A DNA stretch of 64,000 nucleotides from Clostridium_AM sp900759715 (GCA_900759715.1 CAAEXF010000117.1:17839-81838), one strand, 5' to 3'; positions 1 through 9,661 are shown, counted from the stretch's first letter. Made by a program: numbers and translations. The notes: a model not told the origin generated them from the letters alone.

Positions 1-106
1 AATCATATAAAACTTTAAAAATAAAAGCACCGCAACAGATAAACTCTTCTTACTAGTTTATTGTGTGCTGTGCATTCAATTTTATCCGACAACTAACCAT
101 CACTTA

Positions 107-1165
107 TCATGCAATACTTTGTATTACAATGCTAGGATTATTTAATAAGTCTATTTCATAAAAAGGTATTGGATTTTTAGTTTCACTATCATATAACACT
201 CTGACTACTGGTCTGTCTGGAAATCCTTTGTTTTGTCTTATAACAAATCCCTCATTGCCATTTGATAGTTTAACACAACATCCTAAAGGATAGATAGCAA
301 ATGTATTTTTAAAATTTTTAACTAATTCTTCATCAAAGCTAGTCCCACTTCCTGAGAGAATGAGTTCATAGGCATCATTAGGGCTAAACTTCTTTCTGTA
401 ACATCTATCATTGCTTATAGCATCATATACATCACAGATACATACAATCTTTGCAAACTTAGAAATCTGTTTTCCATTTAGTCCATAAGGATATCCCCTA
501 CCATCAACTCTTTCATGATGCTGTTCGACTATTTTAATTATGGAATCAGGCATTGAAATGTTCTTTTTTAGCATTTTAGCTCCGTACAATGTATGCTTTT
601 TAATTTCATTAAACTCTTCATCTGTTAAACGTCCCTGCTTATTTAGTATAGTAATTGGAACTTGTGTCTTTCCTACATCGTGAAGCATCGCTCCAATACC
701 GAGATCTTTTAGGTCCCATTCATTAAATTTTGAGGACATACCTAGAAAAGTCGTCATAATACAAGTATCTAAAGAGTGTACATATGTATAGTTATCATAG
801 GTTTGTATGTCATAGAGACTTTTATTAACATCTCCGATATCTACAATATAATCAATCATATCTTCAACAGCGCCAAGCGATTCCTTAAGCTTTTTTCCAT
901 TACAATCATGTACATTTTTCATAACATTGCACATGCTTTTCATTGTAACCTGTTTTAGCTCTGAAAGTTTTTCATCTTCTACATCCACATCATCTAATCT
1001 GTCATCTTCAACGTATATATAGAAAACACCTAACTCTTTCAGTTTTTGTATGTAAACATTATTTAACTTTACCCCAGCTCTTAGTAAAACTTGTCCCTCG
1101 TCTGTTAATATGCTTTTACCTAATACATCATTTTCACTAACCCTATTAATGAACTCCAGCCTCAT
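107..1165 (-). CDS. HD-GYP domain protein, probable cyclic-di-GMP phosphodiesterase
   Basis: A 352-residue cytoplasmic protein. The C-terminal half is an HD-GYP domain: His130, the HDVGK motif at 162-166, then HH at 216-217 and DGRGYP at 221-226. In this family these residues bind metals and hydrolyse cyclic di-GMP. The first 110 residues are an unassigned N-terminal segment rather than a response-regulator receiver. The ATG is preceded by GAGGTGGAG, a good ribosome site. It appears monocistronic. The family assignment is secure; the actual substrate is inferred from the family. Cyclic di-GMP often governs exopolysaccharide and motility, which fits the polysaccharide genes in this window, but no direct link is visible. 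Confidence 0.9.
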   Translation of the reverse strand: MRLEFINRVSENDVLGKSILTDEGQVLLRAGVKLNNVYIQKLKELGVFYIYVEDDRLDDVDVEDEKLSELKQVTMKSMCNVMKNVHDCNGKKLKESLGAVEDMIDYIVDIGDVNKSLYDIQTYDNYTYVHSLDTCIMTTFLGMSSKFNEWDLKDLGIGAMLHDVGKTQVPITILNKQGRLTDEEFNEIKKHTLYGAKMLKKNISMPDSIIKIVEQHHERVDGRGYPYGLNGKQISKFAKIVCICDVYDAISNDRCYRKKFSPNDAYELILSGSGTSFDEELVKNFKNTFAIYPLGCCVKLSNGNEGFVIRQNKGFPDRPVVRVLYDSETKNPIPFYEIDLLNNPSIVIQSIA

Positions 1166-1381
1166 TTCTCCACCTCAAATAAATCTTGCTATCATACATA
1201 TATATTTCATACCTTGATTTACACATTATTCTAAAATAAGTCAAAATACTACCACTTATGAAATCATATCATATTATTTAAGAAAATAAAATAGCTATAT
1301 ACAGTTATTATACCAGACTTTAATAATTATTAATAATGCTGTTTAAATATTAATTATAAAAAAGTTACTGTATTTTCAGAC

Positions 1382-1474
1382 AATTATAAACAGTTGTCTA
1401 AGTATAGGATTCAGTGATGTGAAGCTAACTTTCTAGTCGAATCCTATACTTTTAAACAACTGCTTACAATTATT
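1382..1474 (-). terminator. Long imperfect inverted repeat after the 1470-1868 gene
   Basis: Arms at 1383-1412 and 1439-1473 pair over about 30 bp with few mismatches; the inner 12 bp, AGTATAGGATTC and its complement, are perfect. It overlaps the stop codon of the minus-strand gene. It can serve as a terminator hairpin, but no strong T-run follows and the stem is unusually long, so it may be a small mobile palindrome. The rest of 1166-1469 is AT-rich with nothing else recognisable. Confidence 0.4.
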
Positions 1475-1868
1475 TGTATTCCTCTTCTTTTCCTTTGACA
1501 TTTTCAAAGACTTCCCTTATATGTGTTTTAATTAGAGAACATAAGTTATTTAATTTTGATAACACAATAGAATGTTCCTCATTATAATCAAACTTTACTA
1601 GCCATGTTGGATTATACTCATCGTCAATTTGCTCTATACTATATTCTTGCTCTATAAACTTATCTTCATCAAACAAATCGAATACAGCAGAGTATTCCCA
1701 ATCCTCAACATCTCTATTGGTATCAAAATATACATTTATTTTATCACCATCATAAAACATCTTCTTTATGTACTCTGCACCTTCACCTACTTCATAGCTT
1801 CCCAGCTCCTTAGTCACAAAACCTGTATCTTTATCCTTTTCCATTAAAACTAATGAAGAGAAATCCAT
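1470..1868 (-). CDS. Small acidic conserved-type protein of unknown function
   Basis: A 132-residue, strongly acidic cytoplasmic protein with no signal peptide or membrane segment. Composition and spacing (alternating beta-like strands, a C-terminal helix with ICS-LIKTHIREVFENVKG pattern) suggest a compact folded protein. It may belong to a clostridial DUF family, but I cannot name one with certainty. It starts at an ATG preceded by AAGGCGG on the minus strand and is divergent from the next gene. No function is proposed. Confidence 0.7.
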   Translation of the reverse strand: MDFSSLVLMEKDKDTGFVTKELGSYEVGEGAEYIKKMFYDGDKINVYFDTNRDVEDWEYSAVFDLFDEDKFIEQEYSIEQIDDEYNPTWLVKFDYNEEHSIVLSKLNNLCSLIKTHIREVFENVKGKEEEYK

Positions 1869-1984
1869 ACATTAACACCGCCTTACATATAACTTTAATA
1901 ATTTTTATAATATTAGTATTTACTTATTTACAAATTTTAGTTATTATATTATTGTAATTAATTTCCATTTAATGGAGGAATCTT

Positions 1985-2314
1985 ATGAAAAAGTTTTTAG
2001 CAATTTGTTTAACTGTGATTATCCTTGGTGGATTTATAAAGTTTACTTATACATCTAACAAATGTAAAAATGTTGACTATGCTGTTCAACACTACTTTAC
2101 ATCAGGAATATTCAACCGTTATAAAATGTATAATATAGGTACCCTAGATCTTTCTTTCTCTAATGGCAACATAGCTGTAGTGAAAATCGATGGAATGGAG
2201 AAAAAATCTCCACATCGTCAAAGAGCTTACAGCGTTTTCCTAGAAAGAAATAGCCAGGGAATATGGAAAGTAAAAAAAATCTATCCTGCTCAAGTTACCT
2301 TACAAAGTCAATAA
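1985..2314 (+). CDS. Small exported protein of unknown function
   Basis: A 109-residue protein starting MKKFLAICLTVIILGG, a clear signal peptide or membrane anchor, followed by about 85 residues outside the membrane. The start follows TGGAGGAATCTT, a strong ribosome site. The mature part resembles small lipid-anchored or anchored clostridial proteins of unknown function; there is no lipobox cysteine at the usual place (the first Cys is residue 27, in TSNKC). A terminator follows directly. No function is assigned. Confidence 0.65.
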   Translation: MKKFLAICLTVIILGGFIKFTYTSNKCKNVDYAVQHYFTSGIFNRYKMYNIGTLDLSFSNGNIAVVKIDGMEKKSPHRQRAYSVFLERNSQGIWKVKKIYPAQVTLQSQ

Positions 2315-2323
2315 AACCTTTAG

Positions 2324-2355
2324 GAATAGATATACAATCTATTCTTATTTTTTTG
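2324..2355 (+). terminator. Intrinsic terminator of the 1985-2314 gene
   Basis: Stem GAATAGAT (2324-2331) with ATCTATTC (2337-2344), then TTATTTTTTT on the plus strand. It overlaps the 3' end of the converging fur-like gene. Confidence 0.75.
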
Positions 2356-2779
2356 TATGGTCTGTACATTCATCACAAATTCCTTCAAGCTTTAAGTCTA
2401 ATTCCTTATCCATAAACGTAAATCCTGTTTTATCCTTTATTAACTCTCTAACCTGCTGCATTGGACAATCTATTTCAACCTCTTTATGGCATAACTTACA
2501 TTGAAGTATATGTTTATGATCTTCTTTTCTAAGCCTATAATTATTTTTACCCTGTCCTAGATCAAATTTCTTTATTAATTCCTTATTTTCAAATAAATCT
2601 AATGACCTATACACAGTAGATAAATCAATATTTAAATTTCTTTTCTTACATTCATTAAAAATATACTCAGCATTTACAGCATGGTCTGATTTATTTAAAA
2701 TATCAAGCACATTTATTCTTCCTTTTGTAACTTTTATTCCATGCTGTCTTAAGTATTTTTCTATTTCCAATGCTTTCAC
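2345..2779 (-). CDS. Fur-family metal/peroxide-responsive repressor
   Basis: A 144-residue protein with the Fur fold: a winged helix in the first 80 residues (recognition helix near STVYRSLDLF, 54-63), an HxH metal ligand pair at 88-90, and two CxxC pairs at Cys94/97 and Cys135/138 for structural zinc. Whether it is Fur, Zur or PerR cannot be decided here. The first codon used is GTG; a TTG nine bases downstream (2770) has better spacing from GGGGTG and may be the true start. It follows the MntP-like pump by 12 bases in the same direction, so the pair probably forms an operon and may answer to manganese or iron. Confidence 0.9.
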   Translation of the reverse strand: MKALEIEKYLRQHGIKVTKGRINVLDILNKSDHAVNAEYIFNECKKRNLNIDLSTVYRSLDLFENKELIKKFDLGQGKNNYRLRKEDHKHILQCKLCHKEVEIDCPMQQVRELIKDKTGFTFMDKELDLKLEGICDECTDHTKK

Positions 2780-2791
2780 CCCAAGCTTTCT

Positions 2792-3343
2792 TTAGAAAAA
2801 CATCATCTTTATCCCGAAGATAACAAGTATTACTCCGCCTATATAATCTGCATATTTGCCTAAAAGCTCTATTTTTTTTAGGTACTTTGCTACTACAAAT
2901 GCAAGCGATGATATTATTAATGTCACCACTCCTATAAACAATGTATCCTTAAGTATAATAAGATTATTATTTATGTTATTGAGTACAGTGAATCCTATAA
3001 CCATGGCATCTATACTTACTGATATACCAAGAATAAAATATGTACCTGGTCTTATAACAGGACACTCTCCTTTGTTTTGAAATCCTTCTTTTAACATTAA
3101 TATCCCTACAATTGATATAAGGGCTCCACCTATAATTTGAGGAACAGATGCTATGTATGTATTAAATAATACCCCTGCATATGCACCGATAAGGGCGAAT
3201 AAAAATTGAAAAAATCCGCTGCAGGCTGAAAATAAAACTCTTCCTTTTATTCTTACTCCTCTATTTAATCCTATGCATAATGCCACACCAAATGCATCTA
3301 ACGATAAGGCTATGGCTATCAGTAACAACGAATAAAAGTCCAT
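2792..3343 (-). CDS. MntP/YtaF-family membrane protein, probable Mn efflux pump
   Basis: A 183-residue protein with six predicted membrane helices. It contains the family hallmark ALSLDAFGVALCIGL near residues 12-26 and its internal repeat GISVSIDAMVIGF in the second half; the paired Asp residues within the membrane are typical of MntP pumps. YtaF sporulation proteins share the same fold, and the length (183) fits MntP better than YtaF (about 210). It is the first gene of a pair with the Fur-family regulator. AAGGAGAAATGGT lies before the ATG. Confidence 0.75.
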   Translation of the reverse strand: MDFYSLLLIAIALSLDAFGVALCIGLNRGVRIKGRVLFSACSGFFQFLFALIGAYAGVLFNTYIASVPQIIGGALISIVGILMLKEGFQNKGECPVIRPGTYFILGISVSIDAMVIGFTVLNNINNNLIILKDTLFIGVVTLIISSLAFVVAKYLKKIELLGKYADYIGGVILVIFGIKMMFF

Positions 3344-3457
3344 ACCATTTCTCCTTATTTTTACTTTATTTTAACAATAATATTTTACTTTATATCTATT
3401 ATATTGTCTATATAAAGAAGTTTTTATAAGACATTTTTGTTTAGGCAGTTTGGTTTC

Positions 3458-3519
3458 GGGACAGTTTGCAATTTTTATACAACTTGAGTTAACTAAGGGA
3501 CAGGTTACAATTTTTATAC
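3458..3519 (+). repeat. Two direct REP-like half-sites upstream of the RAYT gene
   Basis: Copies GGGACAGTTTGCAATTTTTA (from 3458) and GGGACAGGTTACAATTTTTA (from 3497) lie in the same orientation 39 bases apart. They match the arms of the palindromes at 4706, 7249 and 57034, so the transposase gene is bracketed by its presumed cognate repeats. Confidence 0.8.
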
Positions 3520-3631
3520 CGATATTCTATTTAGATAATAATTAAATCTAATCCCATTTATTAATCTATAAATGATTAATTTATTATCATGTGTCAATAA
3601 TTCTAATAAAACATGAAAGGAGTGGTAGTCA

Positions 3632-4546
3632 TTGAGTAGAACTCCACGCAAAAAAGGTTTAAGCAATATCCATCACATTATGAGCAGAAGTATTAGTGAA
3701 CTTCAACTATTTGTAGATTTTAAAGATAAAGATAAATTTCTAAATATAATTAGAAAATATCAAAAAATTTATATGTTTACTATATATTCATTTGTTCTTA
3801 TGGATACTCACTATCATTTGCAAGTTAATGACAATGGTGCTGATATATCTAAGTTTATGAAGTCCATAAATCAGAGCTATGCCCAATACTATAATAAAAA
3901 GTATTCAAGGCACGGTCACTTGTTTTCTGATAGATTTAAAAGTAAGCCTATAGAAAAGGATAGTTATGTTGTTACAGCTTCTGCCTATATACATAATAAT
4001 CCTGAGGATATTCCAAACTACAAAAATCGTGTTCACAAATATAAATACTCAAGCCTTAAAGTTTATGCTGGAATGCCCTCAAAATATTCTGATATTTTAG
4101 ATGTAGATTTTATATTAAAATATTTTAATACTAATAAAAGATTAGCACGTAAATCTTATTTAGACTTTGTGTGCAAATTTACTGACTTAAAAATTAAGGA
4201 TGAACTAGAATTTAATAGCTCTGAAAGTTTTTATACTCCTATGAAACATATACTTGTTAGGAATTTCAAGCCTACAGATATAATAGATTTTGTCTCTCAT
4301 TATAATAAAGAGTCTTTTTGCATTCATGCAAAGTATAATCATAAAAACATAGAATCTAAATCAATTTGCGTAGTTCTAATGAGATCTTTGTGTGATTTTA
4401 AATTTAGTGACATTTCAAAAACTATAGGGAATTTAACCTATTCTAACATTGGAAGATTGTGTGAAAAAGGGATCTCATTGATTAATACTTCTGAAAAATA
4501 TAGAAATATAGTGGATGATTTTATAAACTATAGTAGTTCTGCATAG
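3632..4546 (+). CDS. REP-associated tyrosine transposase (RAYT, Y1_Tnp superfamily)
   Basis: A 304-residue single-strand DNA transposase of the IS200/Y1 superfamily. The HUH motif is DTHYHLQV (about residues 58-65) and the candidate catalytic Tyr lies in the SINQSYAQYYNKKYSRHGHL stretch, both diagnostic for RAYTs. The N-terminal RTPRKKGLSNIHHIMSRS is also typical. The C-terminal third (about 190-304) is a helical extension with an HTH-like look, as in Firmicute RAYTs. The start is TTG, chosen because AAAGGAGTGGTAGTCA precedes it. It stands alone and is flanked on both sides by GGGACAG repeats. RAYTs are usually domesticated, vertically kept genes that mobilise REP palindromes rather than themselves. 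Confidence 0.9.
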   Translation: MSRTPRKKGLSNIHHIMSRSISELQLFVDFKDKDKFLNIIRKYQKIYMFTIYSFVLMDTHYHLQVNDNGADISKFMKSINQSYAQYYNKKYSRHGHLFSDRFKSKPIEKDSYVVTASAYIHNNPEDIPNYKNRVHKYKYSSLKVYAGMPSKYSDILDVDFILKYFNTNKRLARKSYLDFVCKFTDLKIKDELEFNSSESFYTPMKHILVRNFKPTDIIDFVSHYNKESFCIHAKYNHKNIESKSICVVLMRSLCDFKFSDISKTIGNLTYSNIGRLCEKGISLINTSEKYRNIVDDFINYSSSA

Positions 4547-4705
4547 TTTATAAATTTGCTAACCTAATTTAGAATTTTTATCTATAAATAATTGTACAAG
4601 CATCTAAGATAAGCTAAATTATTAATAAAACTATAGCAATTATGCATTGTATATGCGTTAGTTCTATATCACTGCCTTATTTGCTATTATTATTTGTTAT
4701 TACTT

Positions 4706-4752
4706 GGGGACGGTTTACAATTTTTAGTAAATAATAATTGTAAACCGTCCCC
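4706..4752. repeat. REP-like palindrome downstream of the RAYT gene
   Basis: Perfect 17-bp arms: GGGGACGGTTTACAATT at 4706-4722 and its complement at 4736-4752, with a 13-base loop. Same family as the repeats at 3458, 7249 and 57034. Confidence 0.85.
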
Positions 4753-4790
4753 AGAAGACGAAGCTGAAGCTGAGCTAGAACTATGTATCA

Positions 4791-5501
4791 TCAAATTTTC
4801 AATACATGTCCATTGCCCTTCAGCCATTTTCTTCTTTCTTCATAATCAAGCAAAACAGACTTCACTGTATTCCAATATTCCTTAGAATGATTCATATGTA
4901 TTAAATGACATAATTCGTGTACAACTATATAATCAATAATGCTAATCGGTGCCATTATAATTCTATAATTATAATTTATGTTTCCCTTCGATGAACAACT
5001 TCCCCATAAAGTTTTCTGATCCTTGATAAATATCCTTTTAGGGCCTACACCAAGAACCTTGCTATATATCTCTGTTCTCTCTTTGAATAATCTAGCAGCC
5101 TCTTTTCTATATAGCTTTACAATAGCACTAGATATTGTGTCACCACTGGCCATACTGCTTAAGTTTATAAAAACCCTAACTTTCTCACCCTCTATTTCAG
5201 CATTGCATATAGGTTTATTAACTTTAATAATCTCTAATTCTAACTCTTTCCCTAAAAATAGAAACCTTTCCCCATCCTCAAAAGCTCTGCCATAGGCAAA
5301 ATTAGCTTCTTTAATGAGTTTAACCTTATCAATTATCCATTTTTGCTTCCTCTTTATAACATTTTTAATAGTTTCTTCGCTCACACCAAAAGGAGAAGTA
5401 ATTATGACTTCTCCCTTATCTGTAATCTTAATTCCGATAGTTTTTCTACGTTTTCTAATAATCTTATAGGTAATTGTTGAAAAATTGTATTGTGTCCCCA
5501 T
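4791..5501 (-). CDS. YgjP-like (SprT/M48-type) zinc metallopeptidase
   Basis: A protein of about 236 residues. Its C-terminal half holds the zinc site HELCHLIHMNHSKEYW: HExxH plus a third His six residues on, the YgjP/WLM metallopeptidase signature. LWGSCSSKGNINYNYRI just before it is also a family hallmark. I prefer the ATG at 5501 because AGGAGAAT is six bases upstream; a GTG at 5504 overlaps the site. The gene starts nine bases after the S41 protease stop, so the two are probably cotranscribed. The substrate is unknown. Confidence 0.88.
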   Translation of the reverse strand: MGTQYNFSTITYKIIRKRRKTIGIKITDKGEVIITSPFGVSEETIKNVIKRKQKWIIDKVKLIKEANFAYGRAFEDGERFLFLGKELELEIIKVNKPICNAEIEGEKVRVFINLSSMASGDTISSAIVKLYRKEAARLFKERTEIYSKVLGVGPKRIFIKDQKTLWGSCSSKGNINYNYRIIMAPISIIDYIVVHELCHLIHMNHSKEYWNTVKSVLLDYEERRKWLKGNGHVLKI

Positions 5502-5510
5502 CACATTCTC

Positions 5511-7130
5511 CTATTTCACTGTAACAGGTCTTATTACATCTTTTATCTTTATATAATAAGTCTTTCCGCTTTTTAAGTTTTCTTTAGGCACTATGCTTAT
5601 TTTTTTATCATCAGCCTTTTTCACATCAAAAGCCACACGCTGTCCAGTTTCTCCATCAATAAATTCCATGTCAGCATAATCTTTAACTGTATCAGCATTC
5701 ACCTCTTTATTAAAACTTATAGTAAATACTTTATTCTGTGCAACGTCCTTTAGAGTATCTAAACATTTATAATTACCATACAAAAATTTATAAGCATTAT
5801 CAAAATAGTCTGTAGGTGCTTTAACCCAGCCCTTATCAGTTCCTATATATACGTTATCCTTGGAAACTTTATTTAATATATACTTAAATGCAGCCCAGTG
5901 TTTTTCGTCTTTAGCTAAGTTTAAGTCGATCTCAAAATCTTTTCCTGCATAATTTACTTTTACATAACCCCTTTTATCTACATCATTCATACATTTCCCG
6001 GAAAATAATTCAGCAACCGCCAAAGAATCAACATCCTTAGCTTCAAAATCAGGTGTTACTCCAACTTTCTGAATTGCATTACCTAGAGGTGAGTAAAACT
6101 TTTCTGTAGTTATCTTAAGAGCACTTCCATCTGATAAAGAGAACATCTGTTGAGCAACTCCTTTTCCGTAAGTAGTTACGCCAATGAAAAATGCCTTATT
6201 ATAATCCTTTACTGCAGCAGATAAAATTTCCGAAGCACTTGCTGTATATTCATTTATGAGAAAAATTACAGGTTTGTCTATAGTGATCCCTTTACCTCCT
6301 GCCAAATACCTTACTTTATTGCCTTCTCTATCTTCCACTGTAATTGCAGGCTTAGATCCTATAAAGTTTCCAGCTATCTCAAGAGCTGTCCCCATATATC
6401 CACCACCATTATTCCTTAGGTCTATTATGTAGCTATCGGGATTCTTCATATTTAATTCCTGCAGCTCTTTGCTGAATAATTGCGAAGTGTCCCCACCAAA
6501 AGATACGATGTTGATGTAGGCAGTGTTTTCATTCAGCATTTTTCCTGTTACTGTTGGGAGACTTATCTCTCTTCTCATTACGCTGAAACTCAACATAGTA
6601 TCTGCTCTTTTCACTTGAAGATTTACAGTTGTACCTGATTCTCCTTTTATATAGGACGTTGCTTCCTCCACTTTTAGCCCTGCTAATGATTTATCGTTAG
6701 CAGAAATTATTATATCTCCTTCATGTATTCCTGACTCTAGAGCTGGTGAGTTATCTATAACTGCTTTTACTTTAACTCCCTCAGCAACCATTTCTACTGA
6801 TATACCTATGCCATACATTTTATTGTCTATGCTATTTAAAAAATCTTCCTCCTGTTGCTTAGAAAAATATTGAGAGTAAGGATCGTTTAATCCCTTTACA
6901 ATCTCCTCTATAGTTGGTGCATTTAGCACACTATCAGATACTGGAGTCACATAGTTGTCTCTAATAATAGCCCTAGCTTCATCTAGTGTCTGACTAGATG
7001 CTTGTACCTTAAAAGAAGAACTAGCAACTAGAAATATTATTAAAGCTAGGAGTGAAATTGTACTCTGTATTTTACCATATACTGATTTGTTTCTAATCCT
7101 ATTCTTTGCTGTAGAAAGTTTATTCTTCAT
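5511..7130 (-). CDS. S41 C-terminal processing protease with PDZ and Ig-like tail
   Basis: A 539-residue exported protein. A membrane segment at about 22-40 (ISLLALIIFLVASSSF) acts as signal or anchor. A PDZ domain spans roughly 100-185 (NSPALESGIHEGDIIISAN). The S41 core has RNNGGGYMGTALEIAG, the nucleophile region NEYTASASEIL (Ser about 298) and YGKGVA with Lys323; the 25-residue Ser-Lys spacing matches CtpA enzymes. The last 100 residues look like an SbsA-type Ig-like domain (ISFNKEVNADTVKDY). It is longer than standard CtpB (about 450) because of this tail. The tail is shared in type with the window's other envelope proteins, suggesting work on the outer cell wall. Ribosome site GGAGGATTGG. 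Confidence 0.9.
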   Translation of the reverse strand: MKNKLSTAKNRIRNKSVYGKIQSTISLLALIIFLVASSSFKVQASSQTLDEARAIIRDNYVTPVSDSVLNAPTIEEIVKGLNDPYSQYFSKQQEEDFLNSIDNKMYGIGISVEMVAEGVKVKAVIDNSPALESGIHEGDIIISANDKSLAGLKVEEATSYIKGESGTTVNLQVKRADTMLSFSVMRREISLPTVTGKMLNENTAYINIVSFGGDTSQLFSKELQELNMKNPDSYIIDLRNNGGGYMGTALEIAGNFIGSKPAITVEDREGNKVRYLAGGKGITIDKPVIFLINEYTASASEILSAAVKDYNKAFFIGVTTYGKGVAQQMFSLSDGSALKITTEKFYSPLGNAIQKVGVTPDFEAKDVDSLAVAELFSGKCMNDVDKRGYVKVNYAGKDFEIDLNLAKDEKHWAAFKYILNKVSKDNVYIGTDKGWVKAPTDYFDNAYKFLYGNYKCLDTLKDVAQNKVFTISFNKEVNADTVKDYADMEFIDGETGQRVAFDVKKADDKKISIVPKENLKSGKTYYIKIKDVIRPVTVK

Positions 7131-7248
7131 ATTTTGTCCAATCCTCCAATACTCTTAATTTGCATATTATAAAAATTATACATCATTTTTCCTACTAATA
7201 AAATCTAATTATTTGCAAAAATCTTACGATACTTTATTCCAAAACTAA

Positions 7249-7303
7249 GGGACAGTTCACAATTTTTCATCATACTGTTGATGAAAAATTGCGAACTGTC
7301 CCC
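7249..7303. repeat. REP-like palindrome at the 3' end of a CWB2 gene
   Basis: GGGACAGTTCACAATTTTTC and its near-perfect inverted copy (one G/A difference) separated by about 9 bases. It begins six bases past the stop codon of the CWB2 gene and may double as its terminator. Confidence 0.85.
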
Positions 7304-7309
7304 ATCACT

Positions 7310-9433
7310 TTACTTGCTGTTTCCTAAATTAATAAGATCCATATAATCAAAAGAATTTTCTTTCGTTAGTTGAGGAATAGTTATCTTTACATCTTTATTT
7401 ATGTTATAGTTTTGAGTATTATAGTTAAATCCAAGTCCAAGAATACCTTTTACATCCTCAGTTGTTCCACCCTGAGTATTGCTCAATTTATTCATAACCT
7501 CAACAAACTTATGAATATCTAATTGTAGATCAACAATACCGGTTTCTCCAATGATATAACCATCGCAGATATTATAGGTTATGTCTATTCCTTTATCGCC
7601 AATCACTTTTAGATCTTTTGTTGCATCCATAAATGTCTTTATCTGCTTCATAGATTCTTGAGGATTTGAAGCCATATTAGCAAATACCTTTTCTATGTCC
7701 TGCTTTTGCTGCTCTTTATTTGGTACTCCTGAAAGATCAACACATGACAACATAAATTGCTTCATAAAGCTAATGAACTCTTTATTTTGCACCGCATCAG
7801 TTGCAGTATAATTTAATAAAGATTTAAATGTCATATCATTAAGCTTTAACTGATAGGTTTGTGCATACTTTATTCCATCTTTATTATTAACTCTCATTAA
7901 TCCTTTATAGTCAATAAATTTAAAGCCTGGATTCCAGTTTTCTAAATATTTTTCCATAAAGCTTTGAAATTGTGGTTGAAAGTTCTTGCTAAAATCCATT
8001 AAACCTGTAATATTATTTGCTCCAGGCATGACTTTAGAATCTACCGCAATAGGATCCATAACCATATATTGTTTTCCTGCAAACTGTGGCGGAAGATATT
8101 GTGCCGCAACTTCAGGAATCTTTATAATTTCTTTCATCTTAGGCTGACTTCCTGTCATATCTAAGCTTACCCAAGCCGTTGTTTGTATGTTCATTCCTGC
8201 TACTTGAATGCTTATGTCTTCTTGAACATTTGATAATGTTTTATTACTGTTTCCATTCATCTTTATATTAAAGTTCATTTTTGAATTATTTATTATAGGA
8301 ATTATTTTATCTGCTTGACTTTGTTCTTCTTTTGGTAAGTCCTTAACACTAGCATTTACTCCTATAGTGTTGTCACTCTCCATAGAGTTAATGTTATTTT
8401 GATTTAAAGTTGCCTTTAATAATCCACTGTTTATACCTTGATTTTTATTCATTGGAAGTATCTTTTCTAGTAATGATGTATTTACAACTCCCTCTCCGCC
8501 TAATACATTAACTTGTCCAATATCTTTTATATTGCTATCAATGTATTCCTTAACCTTTGCTTCAGAATTTTCATCAACTAAAATTATTGGTGAAGCTGTT
8601 AACGCTGCTAATGCAGAGCCTGATAAAGAATCAGCGAATCCTTTTCTGCTTGCAAAATAAACTGTATCATATTTAAGATCCTTAGAGAATTTATTTATAG
8701 TATTTATGTTTCTTTCATACTCATTATTTCCTGTGATTCTTTCTGCATTTGGAAACTGTTTTACTACATCATCATTGATAATGTCTTTATCACCTATAAC
8801 ATATGTTTTTGATATATTATTGTTCTTCAAGTAATTCTGTAATGTATCAGTAACTTTGTCTTTTGGTATAAGTATTATAGGCATTTCTTTTGAAGCTGCA
8901 ATAGGTGCTGCACTAAGAGCATCTGTAAAATCATCTCCCTTAGCTATAATTACACCATTATTTGCTCCCACTTTTTTAGCTATCTCAACAGATGTGTCGT
9001 ATCTGTCATTTCCAGAAATTCTTTCTATTTCTATTCCTTTATTTTTAATTGCATCCTCAACCTTTGAAGATACTGCTCCTGTTCCACCAATTATAAATGC
9101 TTTTTTTGCTTTCAATCTGGATAGTTCATTAGTTAAATTAGAAGCTGAATCAGATTGGTTGTCCAAATTATCTTTTGAAACTAATAGAATTGGAGCATTA
9201 TATTTTTTAGCTAAAGGTGCTGCACTAAGAGCATCACCGAAATCCTCTCCACTAGCAATTACAACATAATCGGAAGTAGCGTTCCATCCATTTCTTGAAA
9301 CAGCAATAGATGTATCATATCTATTTGCTCCTCCTATTCTCTCTGGGTTAACTGCAGCCTTCGTTCTAGTAGTAACACCTATACTTAAACATAAGCTTAT
9401 TGATAATAAACAAGCTATCTTTTTCATGTTCAT
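7310..9433 (-). CDS. Cell-wall protein with three CWB2 repeats and a large beta-rich tail
   Basis: A 707-residue secreted protein with a signal peptide (about 1-26, ending TRTKA). Three CWB2 repeats follow, seen by their starts ERIGGANRYDTS, ERISGNDRYDTS and ERITGNNEYERN and by the IIGGTGAVS / VIGDKDII / VLGGEGVV turns, up to about residue 325. CWB2 triplets anchor clostridial proteins non-covalently to anionic wall polymers. Residues 330-707 form one unassigned domain resembling lipoprotein-like beta-barrels that bind lipids or are simply structural; no catalytic motif is seen. Ribosome site GGGGGA. A plain sigma-A promoter precedes it, unlike the SigI-type genes. Confidence 0.9.
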   Translation of the reverse strand: MNMKKIACLLSISLCLSIGVTTRTKAAVNPERIGGANRYDTSIAVSRNGWNATSDYVVIASGEDFGDALSAAPLAKKYNAPILLVSKDNLDNQSDSASNLTNELSRLKAKKAFIIGGTGAVSSKVEDAIKNKGIEIERISGNDRYDTSVEIAKKVGANNGVIIAKGDDFTDALSAAPIAASKEMPIILIPKDKVTDTLQNYLKNNNISKTYVIGDKDIINDDVVKQFPNAERITGNNEYERNINTINKFSKDLKYDTVYFASRKGFADSLSGSALAALTASPIILVDENSEAKVKEYIDSNIKDIGQVNVLGGEGVVNTSLLEKILPMNKNQGINSGLLKATLNQNNINSMESDNTIGVNASVKDLPKEEQSQADKIIPIINNSKMNFNIKMNGNSNKTLSNVQEDISIQVAGMNIQTTAWVSLDMTGSQPKMKEIIKIPEVAAQYLPPQFAGKQYMVMDPIAVDSKVMPGANNITGLMDFSKNFQPQFQSFMEKYLENWNPGFKFIDYKGLMRVNNKDGIKYAQTYQLKLNDMTFKSLLNYTATDAVQNKEFISFMKQFMLSCVDLSGVPNKEQQKQDIEKVFANMASNPQESMKQIKTFMDATKDLKVIGDKGIDITYNICDGYIIGETGIVDLQLDIHKFVEVMNKLSNTQGGTTEDVKGILGLGFNYNTQNYNINKDVKITIPQLTKENSFDYMDLINLGNSK

Positions 9434-9464
9434 AGTAAATATCCCCCTTCACATTACTAATGCT

Positions 9465-9493
9465 ATTATAACATTGGTAAAATTATACTTCAA
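9465..9493 (-). promoter_or_regulatory. Sigma-A promoter of the 7310-9433 CWB2 gene
   Basis: On the minus strand TTGAAG (9488-9493) is followed after 17 bases by TATAAT (9465-9470), 32 bases before the start codon. Confidence 0.7.
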
Positions 9494-9615
9494 CATATTT
9501 AAGTACAATCTATTGCTTATCTGTATAAAAAGTTATTATAACATTAAAGTATAGTATTAAATAATTTATATTAATATCACAGAAGCATCTAATAAGCCTT
9601 TAAAATTTCTATCTA

Positions 9616-9661
9616 CTTATGCTTTTGAACCACACTTATTCTAAGAATACTTATTATATTG
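9616..9661 (-). pseudogene. Relic of an FtsX-family permease gene
   Basis: Reading the minus strand gives NIISILRISVVQKHK, matching IISILGISVVQKYK in the permease at 11240-12394. Only about 45 bases are recognisable. The DNA is also similar (TTTTGAACCACACTTAT is identical). It marks a lost third copy of this exporter gene. The rest of 9494-9840 is AT-rich with no gene. Confidence 0.55.
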